Shown piece by piece: positions 46,523 through 63,995 of a DNA stretch of 64,000 nucleotides. Below the pieces are notes generated by a model. The model had not been told where the DNA came from, ran no database searches, and worked only from the letters and a program-made list of their open reading frames with translations. The DNA is taken from positions 6,448,001 to 6,512,000 of the forward strand of contig NZ_CP067412.1 in assembly GCF_023375815.1 (NCBI RefSeq), in the 5' to 3' direction. The position numbers and the translations under genes were made by a program. Numbering within the stretch: the stretch's first letter is position 1; every line of letters begins with the position of its first letter. This DNA comes from Pseudomonas sp. HS6 (GTDB lineage Bacteria; Pseudomonadota; Gammaproteobacteria; Pseudomonadales; Pseudomonadaceae).

Positions 46523-49024
46523 ATGACTGCGCGCGTTACCTGTAAGAACCCTCTGAATTTCACTGCCGAATCGGGCCTTCTGCGTCACGCCGTTCGGGCT
46601 GCGTTGTTCTCCACGGCACTGGGCGTCGGCCTGCTGCCGAACCTGAGTGTTGCGGCGAGCGGCAGTGAGGTCAGCAGCCACCGCTACAACATCGCCGCCG
46701 GGCCATTGGGCGAAGCGCTGAATCAGTTCGCGCGCCAGGCCGGCATCACCTTGTCGATGACCCCGCAACAGACTCAAGGCCGACAATCACCTGCCGTGCA
46801 GGGCGAATATTCGGTAGATCAGGCGTTGAGTCATCTGCTCGGTGGCTCGGGTCTGGAGGCGGTCAGCCAGGACGGCAGCAGCTACGTCTTGCGCTCCGTC
46901 GCAGAAACCGAAGCGCTGGCCCTGCCGACTACCGACATCAAAGGTTTCGCCCTCGGCAACGCGCTGGGCAGCATGGACGGCTACAACGCGACGCACAGCC
47001 AGATAGCCACCAAAACCAGCACCGCGCTGCTGGAAACTTCGCAAAGCGTGTCCGTGGTCACCCGCGAGCAAATGGACGATCAGGGCTCGCAAACCGTTTC
47101 CCAGGCCATGCGCTACACCCCGGGCGTGCTGACCAACCCCTATGGCGCCACGCACCGTTACGATTACGTGGCGATGCGCGGCTTCAACGATGGCTCGGTG
47201 GACAACATCTACCTCGACGGCCTCAAGTCCATGGGCGACAGCGGTACCTACAGCACCATGCAGGTCGATCCTTATTTCCTCGAGCGTGTGGACATTCTCA
47301 AAGGCCCGTCGTCGGTGTTGTACGGCCGCAGCTCGCCGGGAGGGCTGGTGGCGTTGACCAGCAAAAAACCGTTGTACGAGGCTTACCACCAGGTTCAGGC
47401 CACCGTTGGCACTCAGGGCCAGCGCGGTGTCGGTTTTGACTTCAGCGGTCCGGTCGATGACGACAAGCGAATCGCCTATCGTCTGATCAGTTTGACGGAT
47501 CAGTCCGACACGCAATTCGACCACAACAAGGAAAAACGCTTCGCCCTCGCGCCGACGGTCAGCATCGATTTCAACGAAGACACTTCGCTGACCCTGCAGG
47601 CGTATCTGCAGCATGACCCGGATGGCGGCTATCACGGTGGCGTACCGGCCGACGGCACGATTCATCAGCGCAACGGCAACCGCATCTCACCGCACTTCTT
47701 TGAAGGCGAGCCAGGTGTTGATGGCTATTCCCGCGATCAACAGTCGTTCGGTTATCAATTCGAACATCGCTTCAACGACGTCTTCACCGCGCGGCAGAAT
47801 TTCCGTTACCTCGACTCCAAAGTGAACATGGATCAGGTGTACGCCTATGGCTGGACGTCGCCGACCAGCAACGAGCTCAATCGCTACTACACCGGCGGTG
47901 ACGAGCGACTGCACGCGTTCATCGTCGACAACATGCTCCAGGCCGAATTCTTCACCGGCGCGACCAAGCACACGGTGCTGATGGGAGCGGATTACCAGCG
48001 GCGCAAAACGGTGGTCGACTGGACCAGCGGTGGTCTGGCGCCAATCAATGCGTTCAATCCGGAGTACGGCAATTCCGCTATTACGCCGTACGGTGAGACC
48101 AGTTACCTGCGTCGCCTGGAGCAGACCGGGGTTTACCTGCAAGACCTGATTGAAATGGACAAATGGCGCTTCTCCCTTGGTTTGCGTCAGGACTGGGTAG
48201 AGACGTCCGAGGAGAACCGGAATGCCGAGGCGAGCCGTCCGCTCGGCACCGAGATCAGCGACAAACGCACCAAACTGACGGGCCGTGTCGGCGCGCTGTA
48301 CCTGTTCGACAACGGCCTGGCGCCGTACATCAGCTACTCGGAGTCGTTCAATCCCAACTCCTATGCCGACAGCGCCGGCAATCCGCTGGCTCCAACGGAT
48401 GGCACGCAGTGGGAAGCAGGTCTGAAGTACCAGCCACCCGGCACCGACAATCTGTTCACGGCCTCGCTGTTCCGCATCGATCAGGAAAACCTGGCAACCA
48501 AACTCCCGCAGGAAAACTTCTACCGTGCTGTAGGCGCTGTCCGCTCTCAGGGTCTGGAACTGGAGGCGCACATGCAGCTCACCGACAACCTGAAAGTGCT
48601 CGGTAGCTACACCTTCACTGACATCGAGTACTCGAAATCGATGGTCAGCACCCTGAGCACCCCGACCAACGTGATCGAGAACAAAGGCAACTCTCCGACT
48701 CAGGCGCCGCGACACATGGCGTCGTTGTGGGCGGACTACAAGTTCGACAGCGCAGCACTGGATGGCGTGCGAGTGGGCGGCGGTGTGCGTTATGTCGGCT
48801 ATAGCTGGGCGGATGCAGAGAACACTATGAAGGTGCCGTCCTACACGTTGTTCGACGCGTCGATCGGTTATGACCTTGGCAAGGTTGGCTTGAAGGGTGT
48901 CGACGTACGCCTGAATGCCAACAACCTGACCAACGAATCCTACGTGGCCTCCTGCGCCAGTCTGAACTTCTGCTACATGGGCGAGGAGCGCAACGTCGCC
49001 GCCACGGTCAGCTACCAGTTCTAA
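46523..49024 (+). CDS. foxA: TonB-dependent ferrisiderophore receptor, FoxA-like
   Basis: An 833-residue outer-membrane transducer. A signal peptide (about 1-43) is followed by an STN signalling domain (about 50-125; YNIAAGPLGEALNQFARQAG), a plug (about 165-270; SQSVSVVTREQMDDQG, DGLKSMGDSGTY) and a 22-strand barrel ending in the C-terminal Phe (SYQF). A CASLNFC cysteine pair near the end is typical of hydroxamate receptors of the FoxA/FhuA type. The ATG start is used instead of an upstream TTG. Ferrioxamine is the likeliest ligand by gene order; this is inferred. Confidence 0.88.
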   Translation: MTARVTCKNPLNFTAESGLLRHAVRAALFSTALGVGLLPNLSVAASGSEVSSHRYNIAAGPLGEALNQFARQAGITLSMTPQQTQGRQSPAVQGEYSVDQALSHLLGGSGLEAVSQDGSSYVLRSVAETEALALPTTDIKGFALGNALGSMDGYNATHSQIATKTSTALLETSQSVSVVTREQMDDQGSQTVSQAMRYTPGVLTNPYGATHRYDYVAMRGFNDGSVDNIYLDGLKSMGDSGTYSTMQVDPYFLERVDILKGPSSVLYGRSSPGGLVALTSKKPLYEAYHQVQATVGTQGQRGVGFDFSGPVDDDKRIAYRLISLTDQSDTQFDHNKEKRFALAPTVSIDFNEDTSLTLQAYLQHDPDGGYHGGVPADGTIHQRNGNRISPHFFEGEPGVDGYSRDQQSFGYQFEHRFNDVFTARQNFRYLDSKVNMDQVYAYGWTSPTSNELNRYYTGGDERLHAFIVDNMLQAEFFTGATKHTVLMGADYQRRKTVVDWTSGGLAPINAFNPEYGNSAITPYGETSYLRRLEQTGVYLQDLIEMDKWRFSLGLRQDWVETSEENRNAEASRPLGTEISDKRTKLTGRVGALYLFDNGLAPYISYSESFNPNSYADSAGNPLAPTDGTQWEAGLKYQPPGTDNLFTASLFRIDQENLATKLPQENFYRAVGAVRSQGLELEAHMQLTDNLKVLGSYTFTDIEYSKSMVSTLSTPTNVIENKGNSPTQAPRHMASLWADYKFDSAALDGVRVGGGVRYVGYSWADAENTMKVPSYTLFDASIGYDLGKVGLKGVDVRLNANNLTNESYVASCASLNFCYMGEERNVAATVSYQF

Positions 49025-49041
49025 GCCTTTGTCTTGTGCAT

Positions 49042-49080
49042 AAAAAAGCCAGTCCCTGAGATTCAGGGACTGGCTTTGTC
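49042..49080 (+). terminator. Terminator after the receptor gene
   Basis: AAAAAAGCCAGTCCCTGA pairs with TCAGGGACTGGCTTT. It leaves only about 20 bases before the PepSY gene start, which may reduce that gene's expression relative to the receptor. Confidence 0.85.
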
Positions 49081-49100
49081 GTATTCGTGGGGAAAATTTC

Positions 49101-50279
49101 ATGCGTTCTTTTTTGGTTTTACTGCACCGGTATATCGGGTTGGCCACGGCTGTGTTTCTGCTGCTGGCGGGAATCACGGGCAGCATTCTGGCGTTCAACC
49201 ATGAACTGGATGAGTGGCTGAATCCGGAGTTTTACGCGGCTTCGGCCGAGGGGGAGCGTCTACCACCTGGTGAGCTGGTCGATGCGGTGCAATCTGTACA
49301 TCCGAAGTTGCAGGTCTGGTACATGGAGTATCCGAATGAGGCAGGCCACACAGCCTTGCTGGCGGCGGTTCCACGTAATGATCCAGCAACGGGCAAACCT
49401 TTCGATGAGCCTAATCAGGTGTTCTACCTCGACCCGGTCAGTGGTGAGCAAAAAGGCCAGCGCTATTGGGGCGAATGCTGTTTTCAGCGTGAGAACTTCG
49501 TTCCGTTCATTCTCGAGTTCCACTACAACCTGACACTGCCCGGTAACTGGGGTTTGCTGTTGATGGGGTTGGTGGCCATCGCCTGGGTGATTGATTGCTT
49601 CATCGCTCTCTGGCTGACTTTGCCGCGGGGTAAACCCTTCTGGAAGAAGTGGTCGACCGCGTGGAAGATCAAAGGCGGGCATGCTTATCGGCTCAACTTC
49701 GATCTGCATCGTGCGGGGGGGCTGTGGCTGTGGTTGTTATTACTGCCTATAGCCGTCAGCAGTGTGGCCATGAACCTGCCGAGTCAGGCCTTCAAACCAG
49801 TGGTATCGCTGTTTTCTCCGATTGAGCCGAGTGTGTATGAGTCCCGAGGGCGGATGCCTGCCAAAGAGCTGGGGATCACCCGATTGAGTTATCAACAGGT
49901 ATACGAAAGAGCGCAGCAGGAGGGAAAAAGGCTAGGGCTGACTGCTGCGATCGGTGAGTTGTATTACAGCTTTGAGTACAACTTCTACGGTGCAGGGTTT
50001 GGACAGCATGACACCGAGGCCCATGGTAAATCCTGGTTGTTCTTCCACGGTACGGACGGGCGGTTACTGGGGCAGGAGATCGCAGGAGAAGGGACGTTAG
50101 GAGAGCGGTTTTATCGGTTGCAGTTGCCTATACACGGTGGAAGGATCATAGGCTTTACCGGGCAAGTGATGATCGCGGTATTGGGTGTTCTGATTGCGGG
50201 GTTGTCCGGGACAGGCGTCTACATCTGGTGGCGCAAATGGCAGGCTCGTCGAAGCAGCAAGGTCCGCAGAGCGGTTTGA
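49101..50279 (+). CDS. foxB: PepSY-TM iron-siderophore reductase, FoxB-like
   Basis: A 392-residue inner-membrane protein with four membrane segments (about 8-32, 148-172, 205-228, 350-375) of the PepSY-associated TM family. The opening LLHRYIGLATAVFLLLAGITGS and the conserved His residues in the helices fit a haem-bearing ferric reductase. In P. aeruginosa the gene downstream of foxA (foxB) has this architecture and helps release iron from ferrioxamine and ferrichrome. The last bases of the gene's own terminator region are cut by the seam at about 50,336. Confidence 0.8.
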   Translation: MRSFLVLLHRYIGLATAVFLLLAGITGSILAFNHELDEWLNPEFYAASAEGERLPPGELVDAVQSVHPKLQVWYMEYPNEAGHTALLAAVPRNDPATGKPFDEPNQVFYLDPVSGEQKGQRYWGECCFQRENFVPFILEFHYNLTLPGNWGLLLMGLVAIAWVIDCFIALWLTLPRGKPFWKKWSTAWKIKGGHAYRLNFDLHRAGGLWLWLLLLPIAVSSVAMNLPSQAFKPVVSLFSPIEPSVYESRGRMPAKELGITRLSYQQVYERAQQEGKRLGLTAAIGELYYSFEYNFYGAGFGQHDTEAHGKSWLFFHGTDGRLLGQEIAGEGTLGERFYRLQLPIHGGRIIGFTGQVMIAVLGVLIAGLSGTGVYIWWRKWQARRSSKVRRAV

Positions 50280-50310
50280 AAATCGGGCTTTTGCAGGCTC
50301 TGAAACGACA

Positions 50311-50336
50311 AAACCCCTGTCTGCATTAGCAGACAT
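50311..50336 (+). terminator. Half terminator at a sequence seam
   Basis: AAACCCCTGTCTGC-ATTA-GCAGAC starts as a typical hairpin, but the expected continuation AGGGGTTT is missing. Instead, coding sequence of tufB begins. It looks like a terminator cut after the inner part of its right arm. Confidence 0.6.
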
Positions 50337-50771
50337 ACTACCGTCACCACCTGCACCGGTGTTGAAATGTTCCGCAAACTGCTCGACGAAGGTCGTGCTG
50401 GCGAGAACTGCGGCGTTCTGCTGCGCGGCACCAAGCGTGACGACGTTGAGCGTGGTCAGGTTCTGGTTAAGCCAGGTACCGTTAAGCCGCACACCAAGTT
50501 CACCGCAGAAGTTTACGTTCTGAGCAAGGAAGAAGGCGGCCGTCATACTCCGTTCTTCAAAGGCTATCGTCCACAGTTCTACTTCCGTACTACTGACGTG
50601 ACCGGTAACTGCGAGCTGCCAGAAGGCGTTGAAATGGTAATGCCAGGTGACAACATTCAGATGACTGTTACCCTGATCAAAACCATCGCGATGGAAGATG
50701 GTCTGCGTTTCGCTATCCGTGAGGGCGGTCGTACCGTCGGCGCTGGTGTCGTAGCCAAAATCATCGAGTAA
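50337..50771 (+). pseudogene. tufB: 5'-truncated tufB (EF-Tu C-terminal 144 codons)
   Basis: From ACT-ACC-GTC on, the frame reads [19 protein letters not shown] and continues unbroken to the normal EF-Tu C-terminus ([11 protein letters not shown]). It encodes part of domain 2 and all of domain 3. About 253 N-terminal codons, including the whole GTPase domain, are missing, and the preceding codons do not resemble EF-Tu. No ribosome site precedes the first in-frame ATG. tufB-trnW-secE-nusG is the normal Pseudomonas order downstream; the normal upstream tRNA cluster is absent. A complete tufA is expected after fusA, outside the window. Confidence 0.93.
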
Positions 50772-50792
50772 GTAGTTGTAATGTATTTTTCG

Positions 50793-50819
50793 GGCCGGCA
50801 TAATGGTCGGCCTGATTTT
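50793..50819 (+). terminator. Hairpin between tufB and tRNA-Trp
   Basis: GGCCGGC-ATAATG-GTCGGCC forms a stem followed by TGATTTTG. It could end part of the tufB transcripts or act as a processing site ahead of the tRNA. Confidence 0.5.
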
Positions 50820-50824
50820 GTTTT

Positions 50825-50900
50825 AGGTCAGTAGCTCAATTGGCAGAGCGACGGTCTCCAAAACCGTAGGTTGGGGGTTCGATTCCCTCCTGACCTGCCA
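50825..50900 (+). tRNA. trnW: tRNA-Trp (CCA)
   Basis: A 76-base cloverleaf: acceptor AGGTCAG / CTGACCT, D-loop TAGCTCAATTGGCAGAGC, anticodon stem ACGGT / ACCGT with loop CTCCAAA (anticodon CCA), T-loop GTTCGATTC, and a genomically encoded CCA end. Its place between tufB and secE is standard in Pseudomonas. Confidence 0.97.
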
Positions 50901-50945
50901 GATTCACTCGGTGTGTCTGGCTTTCTTTTCACAGGATCTTCATAG

Positions 50946-51314
50946 ATGACTCCTAAGGCTGAAGCTCAAGGCTCTCGCTTCGATCTGCTTAAGTGGCTTG
51001 TAGTGGTCGCTTTGGTGGTTGTTGGCGTTGTAGGCAATCAGTATTACTCTGCTTCGCCGATCCTGTACCGCGTACTCGCATTGCTTGTCATTGCTGCTGT
51101 AGCTGCCTTTGTAGGCCTGCAGACTGCCAAGGGCAAGTCTTTCTTTGTACTGGTTAAGGAAGCTCGCACCGAGATTCGTAAAGTCGTATGGCCAACTCGC
51201 CAAGAAACCACGCAGACCACGTTGATTGTTGTGGCTGTTGTTCTGGTTATGGCGTTGCTGTTGTGGGGGCTTGATTCCCTGCTCGGCTGGCTTGTTTCCT
51301 TGATTGTCGGCTAA
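50946..51314 (+). CDS. secE: Preprotein translocase subunit SecE
   Basis: A 122-residue integral membrane subunit of the SecYEG channel with three predicted helices (about 17-35, 42-60, 92-117). The conserved cytoplasmic SecE signature EARTEIRKVVWPTRQETTQT is at about 72-90. The ATG lies 45 bases after tRNA-Trp. It is followed by nusG after nine bases, the universal secE-nusG pair. Confidence 0.97.
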   Translation: MTPKAEAQGSRFDLLKWLVVVALVVVGVVGNQYYSASPILYRVLALLVIAAVAAFVGLQTAKGKSFFVLVKEARTEIRKVVWPTRQETTQTTLIVVAVVLVMALLLWGLDSLLGWLVSLIVG

Positions 51315-51323
51315 GGGTGTCCC

Positions 51324-51857
51324 GTGGCTAAGCGTTGGTACGTTGTGCATGCTTACTCGGGTTACGAGAAGCATGTAATGCGCTCGCTGATCGAGCGTGT
51401 AAAGCTGGCTGGCATGGAAGATGGCTTCGGCGAAATTCTGGTTCCCACTGAAGAAGTGGTTGAAATGCGTAATGGCCAGAAGCGCAAAAGCGAACGTAAG
51501 TTCTTCCCTGGCTATGTGCTGGTCCAGATGGATATGAACGAGGGTACTTGGCACTTGGTCAAGGATACTCCTCGGGTGATGGGTTTTATCGGCGGTACTG
51601 CTGATAAGCCTGCACCAATCACTGATAAAGAAGCAGAGGCGATCCTGCGTCGCGTTGCTGACGGTAGCGACAAGCCGAAGCCGAAGACGTTGTTCGAGCC
51701 AGGTGAAACCGTTCGTGTCAATGACGGTCCTTTCGCTGACTTTAACGGTGTTGTTGAAGAAGTTAACTACGAAAAGAGCCGGATCCAAGTGGCGGTGCTC
51801 ATTTTCGGTCGCTCTACTCCGGTAGAGTTGGAGTTCAGTCAGGTCGAAAAGGTCTAA
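51324..51857 (+). CDS. nusG: Transcription antitermination factor NusG
   Basis: A 177-residue factor that binds RNA polymerase and couples it to Rho or to the ribosome. The start is GTG ([20 protein letters not shown]). The NGN domain (about 1-115) has [13 protein letters not shown] and the C-terminal KOW domain has [20 protein letters not shown]. Length and motifs are normal. Confidence 0.98.
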   Translation: MAKRWYVVHAYSGYEKHVMRSLIERVKLAGMEDGFGEILVPTEEVVEMRNGQKRKSERKFFPGYVLVQMDMNEGTWHLVKDTPRVMGFIGGTADKPAPITDKEAEAILRRVADGSDKPKPKTLFEPGETVRVNDGPFADFNGVVEEVNYEKSRIQVAVLIFGRSTPVELEFSQVEKV

Positions 51858-51872
51858 CTGGACAAGCATCCC

Positions 51873-51904
51873 AACCCCGCAGCCGTAGGCTGTGGGGTTT
51901 TGTC
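51873..51904 (+). terminator. Terminator after nusG
   Basis: AACCCCGCAGCC and GGCTGTGGGGTTTT form a stem with loop GTA and end in a T-run, separating secE-nusG from the ribosomal protein genes. Confidence 0.85.
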
Positions 51905-51974
51905 GTCACTGGGATAAACGCGCAAGTAACCGGGGAGCCTTTCGAGGCGATCGAACCCGTAATTGGAGTGCCTC

Positions 51975-52406
51975 ATGGCCAAGAAGATTACCGCTTACAT
52001 CAAGCTGCAAGTGAAGGCCGCTCAGGCTAACCCAAGTCCACCTGTTGGTCCTGCTCTGGGTCAGCACGGCGTGAACATCATGGAATTCTGCAAAGCTTTC
52101 AACGCCCGTACCCAGGGTCTGGAAGCTGGTCTGCCGACTCCAGTGATCATCACTGTCTACAGCGACCGTAGCTTCACTTTCGAAACCAAATCCACCCCTG
52201 CTTCGGTTCTGCTGAAGAAAGCGGCCGGTCTGACCAGCGGTTCCGCTCGTCCGAACACCGTTAAGGTTGGCACTGTTACCCGTGCTCAGCTGGAAGAGAT
52301 CGCGAAAACCAAAAACGCGGATCTGACTGCAGCTGATATGGATGCAGCCGTGCGTACTATCGCCGGTTCTGCTCGTAGCATGGGCCTTAACGTGGAGGGT
52401 GTGTAA
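51975..52406 (+). CDS. rplK: 50S ribosomal protein L11
   Basis: A 143-residue protein of the GTPase-associated centre. The start [20 protein letters not shown] with the [20 protein letters not shown] loop is diagnostic. ATG at 51975 is chosen, with TTGGAG upstream, over an ATG four codons earlier. Its stop overlaps the rplA start (TAATG). Confidence 0.98.
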   Translation: MAKKITAYIKLQVKAAQANPSPPVGPALGQHGVNIMEFCKAFNARTQGLEAGLPTPVIITVYSDRSFTFETKSTPASVLLKKAAGLTSGSARPNTVKVGTVTRAQLEEIAKTKNADLTAADMDAAVRTIAGSARSMGLNVEGV

Positions 52407-53101
52407 TGGCTAAGCTGACCAAGCGTCAAAAGGCTATCGCCGGCAAAATCGAAGCAGGCAAGGCCTACAACTTTGTAGACGCCGCCGCACTGCTGGCCGA
52501 GCTGTCGACTGTCAAGTTCAGCGAGTCGTTTGACGTTGCTGTAAACCTGGGCGTAGACCCGCGTAAATCCGACCAGGTTGTTCGTAGCGCTACTGTGCTG
52601 CCACACGGCACTGGCAAGACCGTTCGCGTTGCTGTGTTCACCCAGGGTCCAGCTGCTGAGGCCGCTCTGGCTGCCGGCGCTGACCGTGTAGGTATGGACG
52701 ACCTGGCTGCCGAAATGAAAGGCGGCGACCTGAACTATGACGTAGTGATTGCATCCCCGGATGCAATGCGCGTTGTAGGTCAACTGGGTCAGATCCTCGG
52801 TCCACGTGGCCTGATGCCTAACCCTAAAGTCGGCACCGTAACTCCAGACGTAGCCACCGCGGTTAAAAACGCCAAGGCTGGTCAGGTTCGTTACCGCACC
52901 GACAAAAATGGCATCATCCACACTTCCGTTGGCAAGATCGGCTTCGATGCCGTCAAGCTGAAGGAAAACGTTGAAGCACTGATCGCTGATCTGAAGCGTA
53001 TCAAGCCAGCTTCCTCGAAAGGTATCTACGTCAAGCGCGTTACCCTGAGCACCACTATGGGCCCAGGTCTGGTTATCGACCAGAGCTCGCTGGACGCGTA
53101 A
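52406..53101 (+). CDS. rplA: 50S ribosomal protein L1
   Basis: A 231-residue L1-stalk protein that also represses its own operon in E. coli. [39 protein letters not shown] and the C-terminal [14 protein letters not shown] are family hallmarks. Translation is coupled to rplK by a one-base overlap. Confidence 0.98.
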   Translation: MAKLTKRQKAIAGKIEAGKAYNFVDAAALLAELSTVKFSESFDVAVNLGVDPRKSDQVVRSATVLPHGTGKTVRVAVFTQGPAAEAALAAGADRVGMDDLAAEMKGGDLNYDVVIASPDAMRVVGQLGQILGPRGLMPNPKVGTVTPDVATAVKNAKAGQVRYRTDKNGIIHTSVGKIGFDAVKLKENVEALIADLKRIKPASSKGIYVKRVTLSTTMGPGLVIDQSSLDA

Positions 53102-53107
53102 GACAAA

Positions 53108-53131
53108 ATTGGCACGAGTTATCGTGCCAAT
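53108..53131 (+). other. Hairpin between rplA and the L10 leader
   Basis: ATTGGCACGA-GTTA-TCGTGCCAAT is a perfect ten-base stem. It lacks a T-run, so it is more likely a processing or stability element than a terminator. Confidence 0.6.
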
Positions 53132-53139
53132 CGAAAGAT

Positions 53140-53226
53140 TGGGGTCCCTGCCTGGCGGGGGCTATCCAAGACCGTAGGCGACGCAAGTCTTAAACCTCAA
53201 GCCTACGCAGATGGTGCTCCCGGTTC
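53140..53226 (+). ncRNA. Ribosomal protein L10 leader
   Basis: Upstream of rplJ lies CCGTAGGCGACGCAAGTCTT, then CCTCAAGCCTACGCAGATGG, a pairing (GTAGGC / GCCTAC) with an internal bulge. This is the L10-leader architecture by which L10-L7/L12 complex represses translation of rplJL in proteobacteria. The match is by eye. Confidence 0.75.
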
Positions 53227-53298
53227 CTTACCGAATCAGACACCAAAACGACATTCGGTTCCGATCGAATGAAACGGTAACAAGCAGGAGTTAAACCC

Positions 53299-53799
53299 GT
53301 GGCAATTAATCTCGAAGACAAGAAGGCCATCGTCGCTGAAGTCAACGAGGCTGCCAAAGTCGCTCTGTCCGCTGTCGTGGTTGATGCCCGTGGCGTAACA
53401 GTAGGCGCAATGACCGGACTCCGTAAAGAGGCTCGTGAAGCTGGCGTTTACGTACGTGTTGTACGTAACACCCTGCTCAAGCGCGCTGTTGCTGGTACTT
53501 CGTACGAAGTGCTCAACGACGCGTTCACCGGCCCGACCCTGATCGCATTCTCGAACGAACATCCGGGCGCTGCTGCTCGTATTTTCAAAGAGTTTTCGAA
53601 GGGTCAGGACAAGTTCGAGATCAAGGCAGCTGCGTTCGAGGGCAAGTTCCTCGCAGCTAATCAGATCGACGTTCTGGCAACTCTGCCGACCCGTGACGAA
53701 GCAATTTCTCAGCTGATGAGCGTGATTCAAGGCGCTACCAGCAAATTGGCTCGTACTCTGGCGGCAATTCGCGACCAGAAAGAAGCTGCTGCAGCCTAA
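53299..53799 (+). CDS. rplJ: 50S ribosomal protein L10
   Basis: A 166-residue base of the ribosomal stalk. The start is GTG ([19 protein letters not shown]), preceded by CAGGAG. The middle [12 protein letters not shown] and the C-terminal helix [14 protein letters not shown], which binds L7/L12 dimers, are clear. It lies downstream of the L10 leader and upstream of rplL. Confidence 0.98.
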   Translation: MAINLEDKKAIVAEVNEAAKVALSAVVVDARGVTVGAMTGLRKEAREAGVYVRVVRNTLLKRAVAGTSYEVLNDAFTGPTLIAFSNEHPGAAARIFKEFSKGQDKFEIKAAAFEGKFLAANQIDVLATLPTRDEAISQLMSVIQGATSKLARTLAAIRDQKEAAAA

Positions 53800-53873
53800 G
53801 GCTCGTCAGCTTCTCGCGTTTTTTGTTTATTTCGATGGTCGCGTAGGCCGTCCCCCAATTCAGGAATTGAGTC

Positions 53874-54239
53874 ATGTCTCTGACTAACGAACAAATCATC
53901 GAAGCAATCGGCCAGAAATCCGTAGTGGAAATCGTTGAGCTGATCAAAGCGATGGAAGAAACCTTCGGTGTTACCGCTGCTGCTGCTTCGGCTGGTCCAG
54001 CTGCTGCTGCCGCTGTTGTTGAAGAGCAAACCGAGTTCAACGTTGTTCTGCTGGAAGCTGGCGAGAAGAAGGTTAACGTGATCAAGGCAGTTCGTGAACT
54101 GACCGGTCTGGGCCTGAAAGAAGCCAAAGAGAAAGTAGACGGCGCTCCTCAGGTTGTAGCTGAAGGCGTTTCGAAAGAAGCTGCTGAAGACGCCAAGAAG
54201 AAGCTGGAAGAAGCAGGCGCTAAAGTCGAGCTGAAATAA
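53874..54239 (+). CDS. rplL: 50S ribosomal protein L7/L12
   Basis: A 121-residue stalk protein. An N-terminal dimerisation domain (1-35), an Ala-rich hinge ([15 protein letters not shown]) and a C-terminal factor-binding domain ([16 protein letters not shown]) are all present. It is acidic, as expected. Confidence 0.98.
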   Translation: MSLTNEQIIEAIGQKSVVEIVELIKAMEETFGVTAAAASAGPAAAAAVVEEQTEFNVVLLEAGEKKVNVIKAVRELTGLGLKEAKEKVDGAPQVVAEGVSKEAAEDAKKKLEEAGAKVELK

Positions 54240-54285
54240 GTATCGACTTTGCTCCTCCAGCCCGAGCGTCAAGCGAAAGGCTGAT

Positions 54286-54315
54286 GGCTGGTGGCTCTTG
54301 CCACCGGCCTTTTTC
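54286..54315 (+). terminator. Attenuator between rplL and rpoB
   Basis: GGCTGGTGGC-TCTT-GCCACCGGCC followed by TTTTT forms a strong intrinsic terminator. In other bacteria a partial terminator at this place lowers rpoBC transcription relative to rplJL; the same role is inferred here. Confidence 0.85.
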
Positions 54316-54459
54316 CGTTATTGGCAGCCGACTGGGTCGGTGCCGATAACGAGCTGTAACCACCCGATGCGGTGGCGCAAACCATGGGGTTTGCACGATT
54401 TTCTGGCTGCTCCCGTCGGGAGGGGCCAAACAAGCAGGTGACCAAGCTGGGGAACGCTG

Positions 54460-58533
<4,074 letters not shown>

Positions 58534-58596
58534 CACGTGACGCGATCGAGAGCGGGGCAGGATTGCCCGCTCTCTGCTCCGCCAGGAGGAAAGGCC

Positions 58597-62796
<4,200 letters not shown>

Positions 62797-62815
62797 GTTC
62801 TGCGGAAAATGAGCT

Positions 62816-62888
62816 AAGGCCCTGATCGAACCGCTCATCGAATCGAGACAATTTGTCGAGGTTCGACGAGCGGGGAGGTCGGGGCCTT
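62816..62888 (+). other. Long imperfect hairpin between rpoC and rpsL
   Basis: The left arm (62816-62851) and right arm (62853-62888) pair over some 36 positions, with about 30 Watson-Crick or G-U pairs. Mismatches fall near the middle and close to the tip; ends are AAGGCC / GGCCTT. No T-run follows, so an RNase III-type processing site or partial stop of rpoBC transcripts is more likely than a simple terminator. Confidence 0.7.
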
Positions 62889-62891
62889 GCC

Positions 62892-62920
62892 TTGACTGGG
62901 GACAAGATCCTCTTTAGACT
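62892..62920 (+). promoter_or_regulatory. Sigma70 promoter for rpsL operon
   Basis: TTGACT, a 17-base spacer and TAGACT form a near-consensus -35/-10 pair, about 90 bases before the rpsL start. It would give the rpsL-rpsG-fusA-tufA genes their own promoter. Confidence 0.75.
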
Positions 62921-63011
62921 CTTGATCCCCTAAATTTGGCGGGAATTCGTTCCTGCCATTTTGCTTTTCTTGCAAGACAATAGCGTCGCAAGACAACAGT
63001 GGAGCTAGTAG

Positions 63012-63383
63012 ATGGCAACTATCAACCAGCTGGTACGTCAGCCGCGTAAGCGTATCGTCGAGAAATCCGACGTGCCTGCGCTGCAGAACTGCCCGCAACG
63101 TCGTGGCGTGTGCACCCGTGTGTACACCACTACGCCGAAAAAACCTAACTCGGCACTGCGTAAAGTATGCCGTGTGCGTCTGACCAACGGTTTCGAGGTT
63201 TCCTCGTACATCGGTGGTGAAGGCCACAACCTGCAAGAGCACAGCGTGGTACTGATCCGCGGCGGTCGTGTAAAAGACTTGCCAGGTGTTCGTTACCACA
63301 CCGTTCGCGGCTCCTTGGATACTTCCGGCGTTAAAGGCCGTAACCAGGGTCGTTCGAAGTACGGTACCAAGCGTCCGAAGTAA
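63012..63383 (+). CDS. rpsL: 30S ribosomal protein S12
   Basis: A 123-residue decoding-centre protein ([14 protein letters not shown]). The streptomycin-relevant lysines in [18 protein letters not shown] and [17 protein letters not shown] are wild type. GTGGAG precedes the ATG. Confidence 0.99.
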
Positions 63384-63491
63384 TCGGCCGTTTTGAAGAT
63401 TTTCATTTTATTGAGTCGATAAGAGTAAGGTCGGGCGCGCATCCTCTGGATCTGTCCCGAGCTAACCTGAAGACCGTTTGAGGGCTTATCA

Positions 63492-63965
63492 ATGCCAAGA
63501 CGTCGCGTAGCAGCAAAGCGTGAGATTCTGGACGATCCGAAATACGGAAGCCAAATCCTCGCCAAATTCATGAACCACGTTATGGAAAGCGGCAAGAAAG
63601 CCGTTGCCGAGCGTATCGTTTATGGTGCCCTGGAAACCGTTGCGACCCGTAAGGCTGGCGCCGATCCCCTGGAACTCTTCGAAAAAGCACTCGACGCCAT
63701 CGCTCCGCTGGTCGAAGTGAAGTCGCGCCGCGTTGGTGGTGCTACTTACCAGGTTCCGGTCGAAGTTCGTCCGTCCCGTCGTAACGCTCTGGCAATGCGC
63801 TGGTTGGTAGACTTCGCCCGTAAGCGTGGCGAGAAGTCTATGGCTCTGCGCTTGGCTGGCGAGCTGCTGGATGCTGCTGAAGGTAAAGGTGCTGCTGTTA
63901 AGAAGCGTGAAGACGTGCACCGTATGGCCGAAGCCAACAAAGCTTTCTCGCACTACCGCTTCTAA
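63492..63965 (+). CDS. rpsG: 30S ribosomal protein S7
   Basis: A 157-residue primary binding protein of the 16S rRNA 3' domain ([50 protein letters not shown]). It lies between rpsL and fusA in the standard str operon order, 108 bases after rpsL. Confidence 0.99.
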   Translation: MPRRRVAAKREILDDPKYGSQILAKFMNHVMESGKKAVAERIVYGALETVATRKAGADPLELFEKALDAIAPLVEVKSRRVGGATYQVPVEVRPSRRNALAMRWLVDFARKRGEKSMALRLAGELLDAAEGKGAAVKKREDVHRMAEANKAFSHYRF

Positions 63966-63995
63966 TTTTAGCTTCACTAATTTTGCGAGGGCTTT

